From: CAWCDJ01 sp963796485
Lineage (GTDB): Bacteria; Acidobacteriota; Terriglobia; Bryobacterales; Bryobacteraceae
Assembly: GCA_963796485.1 (NCBI GenBank)
Contig: CAWCLV010000006.1
Span: 310,001 to 374,000, forward strand
Direction of reading: 5' to 3'
Length of the DNA: 64,000 nt
A program made the translations under genes and the position numbers. Shown here in pieces: positions 32,533 through 41,696 of the stretch. Position 1 is the first letter of the stretch, and each line of letters begins with the position of its first letter. The notes below the pieces were generated by a model. It searched no databases and was not told the origin of the DNA. It saw nothing but the letters and a program-made list of their open reading frames with translations.

Positions 32533-33504
32533 TTACGCCAACAATCCGCCATGTCCCAGGCAGGCAACTTCCCAGCCGGTGACATGGTAACGAGCCAAAA
32601 GCGGCGGCAGAACCAGATCCACCACGTTCGGCTTGGCCGACCGGAAACAACCCGGCGCCGAAATGACCGGAACTTCATCCTTGTAGGAGAGCAGCAGCAG
32701 GTTTCCCGGCTCTACCGGAGCCAAAAACCGCTCCACCTGGCCGCCGACCTTGACCATCGCCTGACCGATCACATCCTCCGGCCCTGCCGGAGCGGTCGTC
32801 GAAGCCACCAGAATCACGCACGGCTTCGATCTCAAGAGGTGTTGTAGGCAGCGCGCGACGGAATTCTCATCTTCCGTGCACGCAAGAACGTAATTTGCGT
32901 TCACCCCGAAGCGCTCGAGCCTCTGGCGCATGATGTTCTCGAACAATTGGCGCGCCCGCTCGCCGCTGATCGGGTCCGTGTAGAGAACTCCCACACTCGG
33001 AGCGCGCATCGGACGGGCCTGCAGGATCGGGCCGCGTTCCTTGATGATGCTGATCACCGCGTCCAACTGGTCTTTGGCTACCGCGAAAGGAGCGCTCTTT
33101 ACGGTCGCGATCCGCTGTCCGGCTATCGCATAGCTGAAATTGAGGGACGTCGCAATCACCACGCTGGCGGTGCAGTTGATCTGCTTGAGCAGTTCGTCAT
33201 CCACCAGGACGCAGCAATTTTCGGTGGCTAGCAGGTTGGCGCGCCCACCCGCCGCGAGCCGGATTTCAAAGCTGCCGCAGCCCATTTCGCTGGCGACCGC
33301 GCACACCGCGTCATCTTCGCCGACTTCGCCATCCTCGAGTTCGGTGACCCAAATGGTCTCCATACCCTCGGATTCCAGAACCCGGACATCTTCATCGCTG
33401 ATAACGTGACCCTTAGCTAGCAGTTTTTTTCCGCCGGGGCGGAACACCGTGCAACAAAGGACCCGTCCAGTTGAAGATTTCACGTCAACTGTCTGCGCTC
33501 TCAT
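32533..33504 (-). CDS. Molybdopterin-binding (MoCF-type) domain protein
   Basis: A 323-residue protein with an N-terminal MoeA-like strand region (GRVLCCTVFRPGGKKLLAKG, VISDEDVRVLESEGMETIWV) and a C-terminal MoCF/MogA-like domain (SVGVLYTDPISGERARQLFE, LVASTTAPAGPEDVIGQAM, PVISAPGCFRSAKPNVVDL). This layout occurs in MoeA-related proteins linked to molybdenum cofactor maturation. The ATG at 33504 has GTGAGG seven bases upstream. No other molybdenum gene is in the window, so the role is inferred from the fold. Confidence 0.78.
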   Translation of the reverse strand: MRAQTVDVKSSTGRVLCCTVFRPGGKKLLAKGHVISDEDVRVLESEGMETIWVTELEDGEVGEDDAVCAVASEMGCGSFEIRLAAGGRANLLATENCCVLVDDELLKQINCTASVVIATSLNFSYAIAGQRIATVKSAPFAVAKDQLDAVISIIKERGPILQARPMRAPSVGVLYTDPISGERARQLFENIMRQRLERFGVNANYVLACTEDENSVARCLQHLLRSKPCVILVASTTAPAGPEDVIGQAMVKVGGQVERFLAPVEPGNLLLLSYKDEVPVISAPGCFRSAKPNVVDLVLPPLLARYHVTGWEVACLGHGGLLA

Positions 33505-33655
33505 GTAAGCCTCACAAGATGGATTTGGACGAGCCCGCAATTTAAGGCTTCTTTGTCCTTAAACCGAGTCTACACTGATACGTCGAAAACCCGTACAGTC
33601 TGTGGGTTGGTCTTTTGCGGGGTGTAGCGGAAATCCCTACTTTGGGGGTATTGCC

Positions 33656-34252
33656 TTACTCGTGTCGCGGAGTGGGGATCTGGACAAATCGGTCGTCCGC
33701 CGACACCGTGCCGTGAATCCAGCGGTCTTGCGGCGCTTCCGGCCTCAGGATTCGCAGCACCGCCACTTCGTCACAGGCATGGAATTTGGGGCAGCGGACG
33801 CAATCTTTCCAGGCTTTTAGCGGCAAAACGCCCCGTTCGACCACGTGGAAGCCCACCTTGCAGAAGAACTCCGTAACGTAGGTGAACGCAAAAACGGCGT
33901 CGAGATCGTACTCGTCGGCCTCGCGCACCAGGCTTTCGACGACGCGCCGCCCCACGCCGTGGGTTTTGGCGTGCTCGTGAACCGCCAGCGACCGGATCTC
34001 TCCGATAGTCGGGCTGTAGAAGTGCAACGCGCCGCAGCCCAGCAATTCTTTCCCGTTCAAGACGACGGTGAAATCCCGGATGGCCTCCGACATTTCGAAT
34101 TCCGTGCGCGGCAGCATAACGCCTTTCGCCGCATAGCCGTTGATCAAGTCCAGAATCGGGCCGATATCGTTCATCCTGGCCTTGCGAACCGTGAGCCGGA
34201 TTCCGCTGGGCGTTGGTTCCACAAACGCGTCTTCCCGTACCGCGCTGATCAT
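33656..34252 (-). CDS. GNAT acetyltransferase of the arginine cluster (short N-acetylglutamate synthase-like)
   Basis: A 198-residue GNAT protein: VRKARMNDIGPILDLINGYA, ELLGCGALHFYSPTIGEIRS, and the acetyl-CoA loop HGVGRRVVESLV. The C-terminal KAWKDCVRCPKFHACDEVA cysteines are a known feature of ArgA-like short NAGS proteins (COG1246). The ATG overlaps the argB stop (ATGA), so it is the third gene of argC-argB-NAT and most likely supplies N-acetylglutamate for arginine synthesis. Confidence 0.82.
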   Translation of the reverse strand: MISAVREDAFVEPTPSGIRLTVRKARMNDIGPILDLINGYAAKGVMLPRTEFEMSEAIRDFTVVLNGKELLGCGALHFYSPTIGEIRSLAVHEHAKTHGVGRRVVESLVREADEYDLDAVFAFTYVTEFFCKVGFHVVERGVLPLKAWKDCVRCPKFHACDEVAVLRILRPEAPQDRWIHGTVSADDRFVQIPTPRHE

Positions 34253-35037
34253 GCCGTTTGTACCCCTCCACGCGCCATGCGCGTGCCGAGTTCTTCTCCA
34301 GCAAGCAGCCTGCCGAGCACATCCGGCGCGGCCCCTGGAGCGATCCGCACCTGCTCCACGCCGCCTTCGAGCGCCGCCATCGCAGCGTTCAGTTTGGCTT
34401 GCATGCCCCCGGTCGCCGCGCCATCCGCGATCAGGCCGCGACCCTCTTCGGCGGTCAATTCCCTTCTTACTTGTTTGGCGCCGTCGAGCACGCCCTCGAC
34501 ATCCGTGAGGAAGATCAACTGGTTAGCGCCAAACCCTACTGCGCAAGCCACCGCCATCTGATCCGCATTTACGTTGTAAACCCGGCCCTGGCGGTCACCC
34601 GCAACGCAGGCCACCACCGGAAGGAAGCCGCCAGCCAGCAGCGTCTCCAACAACCCTGCGTTGGATTTCACTACACGCCCCACGGCGCCCAGCGCCGGGT
34701 CCATCTGCTCGGCCTCGACCAGCAGGGCGTCGATCCCGGTGACCCCGACCGCCAGCGCACCGGCCCGATTGAGGCGGGCGACCAGTTCGTGGTTTACGGT
34801 TCCGGCGAAGACTTTCAGCACGGCATCCACCACCTCCGGGCCGGTCACTCGAAGGCCGTTCACGAAGCGGCTCTCCACCCCACGTTCGGCGAGAAAGCGG
34901 GTCATCTGTTTGCCCCCGCCGTGAACCACCACGACTTCCACGCCCTGGCTGTGCGCGGCCGTAATCTGCCGCGCCAGCGCCTCCGCGGATTCCGCCGAAT
35001 CGAGCAGCGTCCCGCCGAGTTTGACCAGGACCTTCAC
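34249..35037 (-). CDS. argB: Acetylglutamate kinase
   Basis: Phosphorylates N-acetylglutamate in arginine synthesis. The 262-residue amino acid kinase fold has MKVLVKLGGTLLDS, VVVVHGGGKQM, GLRVTGPEVVDAV, VYNVNADQMAVA, LIFLTDVEGVLDGA and ATGGMQAKLNAAM. The GTG at 35037 overlaps the argC stop as GTGA. The frame is open further upstream, but that part is argC read out of frame. Confidence 0.95.
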   Translation of the reverse strand: MKVLVKLGGTLLDSAESAEALARQITAAHSQGVEVVVVHGGGKQMTRFLAERGVESRFVNGLRVTGPEVVDAVLKVFAGTVNHELVARLNRAGALAVGVTGIDALLVEAEQMDPALGAVGRVVKSNAGLLETLLAGGFLPVVACVAGDRQGRVYNVNADQMAVACAVGFGANQLIFLTDVEGVLDGAKQVRRELTAEEGRGLIADGAATGGMQAKLNAAMAALEGGVEQVRIAPGAAPDVLGRLLAGEELGTRMARGGVQTA

Positions 35038-36035
35038 AGAAGCCCCTCCGTCTCGGGGAATTCGAGCATGAGGTTCATGTTCTGGACCGCCTGTCCAGCC
35101 GCGCCCTTGACCAGATTGTCGATCGCGCTCACGACCACCGCGCGGCCCGTCGCCGGGTCGAGCGTCACCCCGATGTCGCAAAAATTCGTGCGTGCGACTG
35201 CCCGCAAATCGGGCATATGGCCGGGGTGGTACAGCCGGATGAACGGCTCGATCCTGTAGCGGCTCTCGTAAATGTGGATGAGGTCCTCGGCCGATTTCGG
35301 CCCGATAGCGCGGAAGTAGATGGTCTCGAGAATCCCGCGGTCGAGCGGCAGCAGTTGCGCGGCGAAGCTGAATTCGCGCTCCTCCAGCCCCGAGATCTGC
35401 AGCACCTCCGGCACGTGCCGGTGCTTCAGAATGGAATACGCGGAAAAGTTCTCGGCGACCTCGCAAAAGCTGTTCTTGAGCGTGGGCTTCCGGCCTGCGC
35501 CGCTGGCGCCGGACTTCGCATCGCAGACGATTCCGGCGGACCGGTCCACGACTCCCGCCTCGATTAGCGGACGGATCGCCAGGTTCGCGGCGGTGGGGTA
35601 GCATCCGGGATTGGAAACCAGCCGCGCGGCCAAAATGCGCTCCCGGCAGTACTCGGGCAGGCCATACGCCGCTTCCGCCAGCAGATCCGGTTGGCTGTGG
35701 TCGGCCTTGTACCAGGCTTTGTAGTTCTCGGGCGTGCGTAGCCGGAATGCGCCGCTGAGGTCCACCACCCGGGCGCCCGCCTCCAGCATGGCAGGTACGA
35801 GCTCCATTGAGGCCTCCGGAGGCGTACCGAGGAAAACCACCGCAAGTCCTTCTTTTCTAACAGCTTCGGCGGTGCACTCCAGGCGCTTTGGGCCGGAAAC
35901 GTTGCGGATCTGCGGGGTTTCCGCCTGCTCCCTATGCTCCAACAGGACCGGTTCCACCCGCGCGTGGCGATTCAGGATACGGACCAGTTCCGCACCGCTA
36001 TACCCGCGATATCCGACAACTCCGACCTTCACCAT
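35034..36035 (-). CDS. argC: N-acetyl-gamma-glutamyl-phosphate reductase
   Basis: A 333-residue NADPH-dependent reductase, third step of arginine synthesis. VKVGVVGYRGYSGAELVRIL (Rossmann start), VFLGTPPEASMELV, VVDLSGAFRL and the catalytic Cys in VSNPGCYPTAANLA, with HRHVPEVLQ later. The ATG at 36035 gives the canonical start. First of three coupled genes. Upstream (36036-36074) an A+T-rich stretch GTGTTATATTTATTCATC partly resembles an ARG box, suggesting but not proving ArgR control. Confidence 0.96.
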   Translation of the reverse strand: MVKVGVVGYRGYSGAELVRILNRHARVEPVLLEHREQAETPQIRNVSGPKRLECTAEAVRKEGLAVVFLGTPPEASMELVPAMLEAGARVVDLSGAFRLRTPENYKAWYKADHSQPDLLAEAAYGLPEYCRERILAARLVSNPGCYPTAANLAIRPLIEAGVVDRSAGIVCDAKSGASGAGRKPTLKNSFCEVAENFSAYSILKHRHVPEVLQISGLEEREFSFAAQLLPLDRGILETIYFRAIGPKSAEDLIHIYESRYRIEPFIRLYHPGHMPDLRAVARTNFCDIGVTLDPATGRAVVVSAIDNLVKGAAGQAVQNMNLMLEFPETEGLL

Positions 36036-36074
36036 GTGGATTTTTATGCGCCCCGATGAATAAATATAACACAA

Positions 36075-36551
36075 TTAGTTTTCGGAGACGGACCTTTGCG
36101 CCAGCTCGCCGAAGAGAGGCAGCGGGTACGCTTCGTCGTGGGCCGCTTTCACCATCATGAAGATCGAGGCGCCCAGCAGGACGGCCTGAATGATGTGGTT
36201 CACGGGGAACGAAGGGGTCGCGGAGAGAATCGGTCGCACCACCCAGTCGTCCATCAGCCACGCGACGAAGAGGTACAGGCCCTGGAACGCGTGGAACCGG
36301 ACGGTGCGGTCGTGGCGGAACTTCTGCGATGCCAGCACGACGATCGAAAAGATCCAGCCGACCCCGGGGACGTAGCACAGGATGGACGCCGTGCGGGGGT
36401 TAAACGAAGAGAGCGGATCCGCGCCGCCGGACGGGGGCGGCGGTGGCGGCGGGTAAGGAGGCGGCGCCGCGCCGGGCTGGCGGGCTCCGCACCGGGAACA
36501 GAAGCGCTCCGCATCCCCGACCTGTCCTCCGCAATGGCTACAAAATGGCAT
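36075..36551 (-). CDS. Zinc-ribbon membrane protein (DUF4870-like)
   Basis: A 158-residue protein: an N-terminal zinc ribbon (FCSHCGGQVGDAERFCSRCG), a Pro-rich linker (PPPYPPPPPPPSGG), then three or four membrane segments (ASILCYVPGVGWIFSIVVL, FQGLYLFVAWLMDD, IIQAVLLGASIFMMV). The RTVRFHAFQGL motif is typical of DUF4870-type proteins. Function unknown. It is 39 bases upstream of argC on the same strand. Confidence 0.82.
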   Translation of the reverse strand: MPFCSHCGGQVGDAERFCSRCGARQPGAAPPPYPPPPPPPSGGADPLSSFNPRTASILCYVPGVGWIFSIVVLASQKFRHDRTVRFHAFQGLYLFVAWLMDDWVVRPILSATPSFPVNHIIQAVLLGASIFMMVKAAHDEAYPLPLFGELAQRSVSEN

Positions 36552-36626
36552 CCACTAATTCATACGTTATTCGAGCAAGGTGTGTTCCTGCAACGTGCGG
36601 CGTTCCAGCGTGATACGATTTTCGAC

Positions 36627-37637
36627 ATGAAACCGATGCTCGCCGTCATCGCGCTGCTGGCTTCGGCCTCGCTGCTGCCGGCCGCCAAGAACCTGGAAGT
36701 CTACTTCATCGACGTCGAAGGAGGGCAATCCACGCTGCTGGTTTCGCCTTCCGGTGAATCCATGCTGATCGATACCGGATGGGCCGGCCACAACCACCGC
36801 GACGCCGACCGCATCGCCGCCGCCGCCAAGGCCGCCGGCGTGAAGAAGATCGACTACCTCGTGATCACCCATTACCACGCCGACCACGTGGGCGGAGTGC
36901 CGCAGCTCGCCGAGAAAATGCCGATCGTGAATTTCGTGGACCATGGCCCGAATAATGAGCATGGCAAGGACGCCGACATTCTTTACAACGCGTACATCGC
37001 CCAGCGCGAGAAGGGCAAACACCTCCAGGTGAAGCCCGGCGACACGATTCCGGTGAAGGGTCTCGACGTGACGGTGCTCTCGTCCAACGGCGACCTGATC
37101 GGCTCGCCCCTGCCCGGCGCCGGCAAGCCCAACCCGGACTGCGCCAGCTTCCAAAAGCACGACGTGGATAACACCGAGAACGGCCGCTCCATCGGAATGC
37201 TCGTCCGGTACGGCGGTTTTCGCCTGCTCGATCTGGGCGATCTCACCTGGAACAAGGAGTACGATCTGGTTTGCCCGGACAACAAAATCGGGCAGGTGGA
37301 TGTCTACGTAGTGTCGCACCACGGCATGAACATGTCGGGCTCGCCGCAACTGCTCCACGCCATTTCGCCGCGGATCGCAATCATGGACAATGGTGCGCGC
37401 AAAGGCGGATCGGCGGACGTCTGGCAAACCATCCACGACACCCCCGGGCTCGAGGCGTTCTGGCAGCTTCACTTCGCCGTGGCGGGCGGGCAGCCGCACA
37501 ACTCGCCCGATACCTTCATCGCCAATACCGACGAGATCTGCACCGGCCAATGGCTGCGGCTCACCGTGGACAAAGACGGGAAGTACACGGTCTACAACAG
37601 CCGCAACAAGTTCGAGCAGTCCTACGCCGGGCGCTAG
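36627..37637 (+). CDS. Exported metallo-beta-lactamase-fold hydrolase (ComEC-like)
   Basis: A 336-residue secreted MBL-fold protein. Signal MKPMLAVIALLASASLLPA, then LEVYFIDVEGGQSTLLVSP, the metal motif THYHADHVGG, RLLDLGDLTWNKEYDLV (bridging Asp) and VVSHHGMNMSG (last His). It resembles the hydrolase domain of ComEC and stand-alone relatives, which act on nucleic acid or phosphoesters; the substrate is not determinable here. Its stop abuts that of the convergent exported protein. Confidence 0.87.
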   Translation: MKPMLAVIALLASASLLPAAKNLEVYFIDVEGGQSTLLVSPSGESMLIDTGWAGHNHRDADRIAAAAKAAGVKKIDYLVITHYHADHVGGVPQLAEKMPIVNFVDHGPNNEHGKDADILYNAYIAQREKGKHLQVKPGDTIPVKGLDVTVLSSNGDLIGSPLPGAGKPNPDCASFQKHDVDNTENGRSIGMLVRYGGFRLLDLGDLTWNKEYDLVCPDNKIGQVDVYVVSHHGMNMSGSPQLLHAISPRIAIMDNGARKGGSADVWQTIHDTPGLEAFWQLHFAVAGGQPHNSPDTFIANTDEICTGQWLRLTVDKDGKYTVYNSRNKFEQSYAGR

Positions 37638-38765
37638 CTATTTCTTGATGACCTTCGGGTCCTTGGTCTCGGTGGTCTTGTCTTCGGGCAACGGCGGCGG
37701 GGTTTCGGCATCGAAACTGATGGCCGACTCCGCCGAGTACTTCCGGTAGATGCGGAATTCCTCGTCGTTCCGGGTCAGGTAGTCGCCGGTCCCCATGGTG
37801 GTGGTGGCCTTGAGCGGCAGCAGGAAGGTGTGGCCCGAAATGTCCTGGAAATCGTAGTCGAGAACCGTCTCCGTCAGCTTCACCGGGAAGGTCGCGGGCA
37901 TGCCTTCGGCCAGCAGGGTGACGCGCATGATGTCGCGGGTCTTCAGGTCCACGTAGATCAGGCCGTGGTAGGCCGGGACAATGTCCATCGAGCGCTCATA
38001 GGTGATGTGCCACTGCGAGTGCTCCTGTTGCACGCGGTAGGAGAACGCCATCACGCGCCGGCCGCGCAACGTGCCCCAGTGGTCCCACTCGAAACGAGCC
38101 TCGGTCCCCGGTTCGAAGATGTCCTTCATCATGCTGCCGAAGTCGCCGGTGGAGGTGGCGCCGCCCAGAGTGTGATAGTCCTGCTTCGTAATGGTGTTGT
38201 TGACCAGGATGAGCTTGTAGTCTTCCTTCTGCTCGAAATAACTCAGCTTAATGGTCAGGGTGTCGAGGGCATGCCACGAAGGCGCGCTCCCGGCCGGCCC
38301 TCCGTATTTCGTCCCCGGAGGCATGGCGGCATACCGCCGGGTCACCTGGGTGCAGATGAAATCCGGCAGTTCCTTGCTGTAGTTCAGGGCGGTTTCCCGA
38401 ACCTGCGAAATGATCGCCGCCTGTTCCTCGGAACTGGGGGGAGGGATGGGGACCGCTTTCACCTCCGGGGCGATGGGTTTGGCGGCGGGCAGCGACCCGG
38501 TATTATCGCGCAGCGCCTTGAGCGCTTCCATGGTTTTGGGGCCGATGGTGAGGGTACTTTGCAGTTCTTCGATTTCGCGATCGTCCAACCGTTCGGTCAG
38601 CTTGATTTTTTCCAGGTACCGGGCGAGTTCGCGGTCGCTCATCCTCCCGTCTTTGAGGAAATCCTGGGAAGATTTGAGGAAGGCAACCAGCTTATCCACG
38701 GACATCGTCTGGCCATTCGCGACGAGGCAAACCGCGAATACGGCAGCCAGCAGGCGGTAACGCAT
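37638..38765 (-). CDS. Exported protein of unknown function
   Basis: A 375-residue protein with signal MRYRLLAAVFAVCLVANGQ. Residues 25-75 are helical and charged; from about 115 a beta-rich domain starts (ALNYSKELPDFICTQVTRRY) that recurs in many acidobacterial exported proteins; it continues GRRVMAFSYRVQQEHSQW and LIYVDLKTRDIMRVTLLAEG. The fold resembles lipoprotein-carrier or outer-membrane beta proteins, but nothing specific is recognised. Confidence 0.78.
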   Translation of the reverse strand: MRYRLLAAVFAVCLVANGQTMSVDKLVAFLKSSQDFLKDGRMSDRELARYLEKIKLTERLDDREIEELQSTLTIGPKTMEALKALRDNTGSLPAAKPIAPEVKAVPIPPPSSEEQAAIISQVRETALNYSKELPDFICTQVTRRYAAMPPGTKYGGPAGSAPSWHALDTLTIKLSYFEQKEDYKLILVNNTITKQDYHTLGGATSTGDFGSMMKDIFEPGTEARFEWDHWGTLRGRRVMAFSYRVQQEHSQWHITYERSMDIVPAYHGLIYVDLKTRDIMRVTLLAEGMPATFPVKLTETVLDYDFQDISGHTFLLPLKATTTMGTGDYLTRNDEEFRIYRKYSAESAISFDAETPPPLPEDKTTETKDPKVIKK

Positions 38766-38804
38766 TACTCTATTTTCGCATGGGAGTACCTGGGGCCCGA
38801 CCGC

Positions 38805-38832
38805 CCCGCTCCCTAACGGCCGCGGCCCTGTG
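38805..38832. repeat. Interspersed palindromic repeat, copy D (degenerate, inverted)
   Basis: CCCGCTCCCTAACGG followed by CCGCGGCCCTGTG, the reverse complement of the core of copies A-C with several changes. Lies between two minus-strand genes. Confidence 0.55.
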
Positions 38833-38854
38833 AAGCACGCAGGCAGGGGACCCC

Positions 38855-39391
38855 CTACCGCCAGCTCTTGTCGTCGAGGTGCTGCACCTCCAGGTTGTCG
38901 GGCAGTACGCCGAGCGTCACCACGGCGAAGGTGAACACGTTGGTGTCTGGCTCCAGGTGCCCTGCGAACGCTTTCTGCGGGTTAGCCAGCGTGATGTGCG
39001 CGTGGATCCTGCCGTCCATCACGAAGCCGCTCATGGCCGTGATGTCGGCGGGACCGGTCGGGTCCTTGACGAACATGTTCTTCGAGGGCAGCGTCCGGTT
39101 GCTCACCTGGTGCACCTGGTAATTCCGCACGGAGCCGAAGCCGGAAAGAATCACCGCGTTCCTGACCTTCTGCTCCTTCAGGGCCCGCTGCAGGCCGGAG
39201 AGCAACTCCGTGTCATATTTGAAGCGCAATACGAGCACGCGCTGGAACTGGGTGTTGATGGCCGTTACTTCCGGGACTGCGGCACTGTTCGGTTTGGAAT
39301 CCGCCGGAGATACGGAGGTGACGATCTCGTGGCGGCTCTCCTGGGCAAAGGCCAGTGGCACTACGGCGGCAAGGACAATCAGCATTCGCAT
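38855..39391 (-). CDS. Exported PPC-domain (DUF296) protein
   Basis: A 178-residue protein with signal MRMLIVLAAVVPLAFAQ and a PPC/DUF296 domain: RVLVLRFKYDTELLSGLQRA, NAVILSGFGSVRNYQ and the metal-site segment DGRIHAHITLANPQKAFAGH. Stand-alone bacterial PPC proteins form trimers and some bind zinc. Export is unusual for a domain better known from plant DNA-binding proteins. Function unknown. Confidence 0.82.
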   Translation of the reverse strand: MRMLIVLAAVVPLAFAQESRHEIVTSVSPADSKPNSAAVPEVTAINTQFQRVLVLRFKYDTELLSGLQRALKEQKVRNAVILSGFGSVRNYQVHQVSNRTLPSKNMFVKDPTGPADITAMSGFVMDGRIHAHITLANPQKAFAGHLEPDTNVFTFAVVTLGVLPDNLEVQHLDDKSWR

Positions 39392-39406
39392 GCTGAAAGA
39401 ATACCG

Positions 39407-41197
39407 CTACTGGTAGTGCGCCCGGACCTTTCGCGCCGCCGCGCGTCCTACCACCGCGGCCAGTTGATCCTCGCTCGCGGCGCGCACCAGTTCGGTGCTG
39501 CCGAACTGCTTCAGCAGCTTCTGCACCGTCTTCCTGCCGACGCCGGAGATTGCGTCCAGTTCCGAAGTGAGCTGGCGCGCATTGCGGCGCGAGCGATGGA
39601 ACGTCACGGCGAAACGGTGGGCCTCGTCGCGGACCGACTGCACCAGGTGCAGGATGGGCGAGAACCGGTCGAGCACCACCGGCTCATCCTCCTGGCCATA
39701 GACGTAGATGATCTCTTCGCGCTTGGCGATCGAAGCCAGCGGCTGGTCGATGATGCCGATCGCCTCCAAGGCGTCGGCCGCCGCATGAAGCTGGCCGAGG
39801 CCGCCATCGATCAGCACCAGGCCGGGCATGGGGCGCTTCTCTTCCTGCAACCGCGAGTAGCGCCGCGTCACGACCTCCCGCATGCTGGCGAAATCGTCGT
39901 TCCCGATGACCGTTTGGATGATGAACTTGCGGTAGTCCGACTTCTTCATCCGGCCGTCCTCCCACACCACCATGCTGGCCACCTTGTCGGTCCCCTGGAT
40001 GTGGGAAATATCGAAGCACTCGATGCGCGAGGGCGCGGAGGGCAGGTTCAGGCCATCCTGCACCGCCTCCTGAATGGCGCGGGAAGAGGGCTTCAGCACG
40101 CGAAAGCGCGCATCGAAGCTGTGCCTGGCATTGGTGCCGACCAGGTCGATCAGGGCTTTCTTCTGACCGCGCTGCGGGGTGCGGATCTCCACGCGGCGGC
40201 CGCGCTTCTCGGAGAGCAATTCCTCGAGCGCGTCGCGGTCCTCGAATTCCACCGGAACGTGAATCTCGCCCGGGACGTACTGCTGGTCCAGGTAAATCTG
40301 CTTCAGGAGCGAGGAGAAAAACAGCGGCTCCTCGAACTCCTCCTGGTCTTCCCAGAAGAACTCGCGGCGGTCCACGATCTGCCCGTGCCGGAGGTGGAAC
40401 AGGTTGAGGGCCACCAGCGGCGGTTCGGCATAGGCGGCGAAGATATCGACATCGTCGCCCTTGGCCGCGGCCATCTTCTGCCGCTCCTCCATCTCCTCGA
40501 CCGTGGACAACAGGTCGCGCAGCGAGGCGGCTTCCTCGAAGCGCATCGCCTCGGAAGCTGCTTCCATGCGGGCGCGCAGGCCTCGCGCAAGATCACCGTG
40601 CCGGCCCTCCAGAAACAGCCGGACGTCGCGCACGGCTCCGGCGTAAGCGTCATCGGTGGTGAGCCCTTCGACGCACGGTCCCAGGCAGCGGTGAATGTGG
40701 AACTGCAGGCACGGCTTCGGATGGAAGCGTGTGAGATCCACCTTGCAGGACGGCACCAGAAAATGCCGGTGAATGAAATGCACCAGCCGGTGCGCCAGGT
40801 TGGCCGGGAAATACGGGCCGTAATACGTGGCGCCGTCCTTGCGCAGGCGCCGCGTGACGTAAACCCGCGGGTACTTTTCGCTGGTGAGCTTGACGTAGGG
40901 GTAGGTCTTGTCGTCGCGCAGCAGGATGTTGAAACGCGGCTTGTACTGCTTAATGAGGTTGTTTTCGAGCGCCAGCGCTTCCTTTTCGTTATCGACCAGG
41001 ATGTAATCGATATCGCGGGCCTCGGCAATCAGCGTTCCGGTTTTGACGTCGGCCAGCTTGTCGTCGGAAAAATAGCTGCGAACGCGGTTGCGAAGGATCT
41101 TCGCCTTGCCGACGTAGATCACCTGTCCCGCGCCGTCCTTATAGAGGTACACTCCGGGCGCAAACGGGAGTTGGCCTACCTTTTCACGGAGTTCCAT
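39407..41197 (-). CDS. uvrC: UvrABC system protein C
   Basis: A 596-residue nucleotide excision repair endonuclease: GIY-YIG domain for 3' incision (PGVYLYKDGAGQVIYVGKA), four cysteines in SCKVDLTRFHPKPC and HRCLGPC matching the iron-sulfur site, a UVR motif (ASEAMRFEEAASLRDLLS), the RNase H-like 5' incision domain (IECFDISHIQGTDKVASMVV, VLIDGGLGQLHAA) and C-terminal helix-hairpin-helix repeats (LDAISGVGRKTVQKLLKQFG). Full length for the family. Confidence 0.97.
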   Translation of the reverse strand: MELREKVGQLPFAPGVYLYKDGAGQVIYVGKAKILRNRVRSYFSDDKLADVKTGTLIAEARDIDYILVDNEKEALALENNLIKQYKPRFNILLRDDKTYPYVKLTSEKYPRVYVTRRLRKDGATYYGPYFPANLAHRLVHFIHRHFLVPSCKVDLTRFHPKPCLQFHIHRCLGPCVEGLTTDDAYAGAVRDVRLFLEGRHGDLARGLRARMEAASEAMRFEEAASLRDLLSTVEEMEERQKMAAAKGDDVDIFAAYAEPPLVALNLFHLRHGQIVDRREFFWEDQEEFEEPLFFSSLLKQIYLDQQYVPGEIHVPVEFEDRDALEELLSEKRGRRVEIRTPQRGQKKALIDLVGTNARHSFDARFRVLKPSSRAIQEAVQDGLNLPSAPSRIECFDISHIQGTDKVASMVVWEDGRMKKSDYRKFIIQTVIGNDDFASMREVVTRRYSRLQEEKRPMPGLVLIDGGLGQLHAAADALEAIGIIDQPLASIAKREEIIYVYGQEDEPVVLDRFSPILHLVQSVRDEAHRFAVTFHRSRRNARQLTSELDAISGVGRKTVQKLLKQFGSTELVRAASEDQLAAVVGRAAARKVRAHYQ

Positions 41198-41242
41198 CGG
41201 GGGGAGCTACTTCAATTATAGCGGGCGCGTTAGAATCGAAGC

Positions 41243-41695
41243 ATGGTGCGTTGGATGCCCGCAGTGCTGCTGGGTTTGACAACAGTGGTTTGCGCGAGCG
41301 CGGGCCAGAAAGATCAGGCTCCGGCCAAGGGACAGCAGGAAGAACTCAAGAAGGACCGCCCGCAGGCGAAGGGCGGGAAATACGAGGTTCCTCCGGAAGA
41401 AGATACCGAGGTCGCTCCCGATACGTATTCTTTCAACCCGCTGCTGGCGGAAAAGAGCGTCAGGATCGGCAACTTCTACTTCAAACAGGGCAAATACCGG
41501 GCGGCCGAAGGCCGTTTCCGCGATGCCACGAAGTGGAACGACGGGTACGGCGAAGCGTGGCTCCGCCTGGGCGATGTGGAGGAAAAACTGAAGGACAAGC
41601 AGGCCGCCAAAGACGCCTATAAGAAGTACCTGGATGTCGCCTCCGACGCCAAGAACGCGGGTGAAATCCGGAAAAAGCTGGACAAGCTGAAGTAG
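41243..41695 (+). CDS. Exported TPR protein
   Basis: A 150-residue protein with signal MVRWMPAVLLGLTTVVCASA, a charged linker (KKDRPQAKGGKYEVPPEED) and two tetratricopeptide repeats (KSVRIGNFYFKQGKYRAAEG, AWLRLGDVEEKLKDKQAAKD). Likely a periplasmic scaffold. Divergent from uvrC. Confidence 0.82.
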   Translation: MVRWMPAVLLGLTTVVCASAGQKDQAPAKGQQEELKKDRPQAKGGKYEVPPEEDTEVAPDTYSFNPLLAEKSVRIGNFYFKQGKYRAAEGRFRDATKWNDGYGEAWLRLGDVEEKLKDKQAAKDAYKKYLDVASDAKNAGEIRKKLDKLK

Positions 41696-41696
41696 C

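Noticed and set aside
36040..36062. A confident ARG box upstream of argC
   Set aside because: Only one half-site matches well; reported as a weak possibility in the argC entry only.
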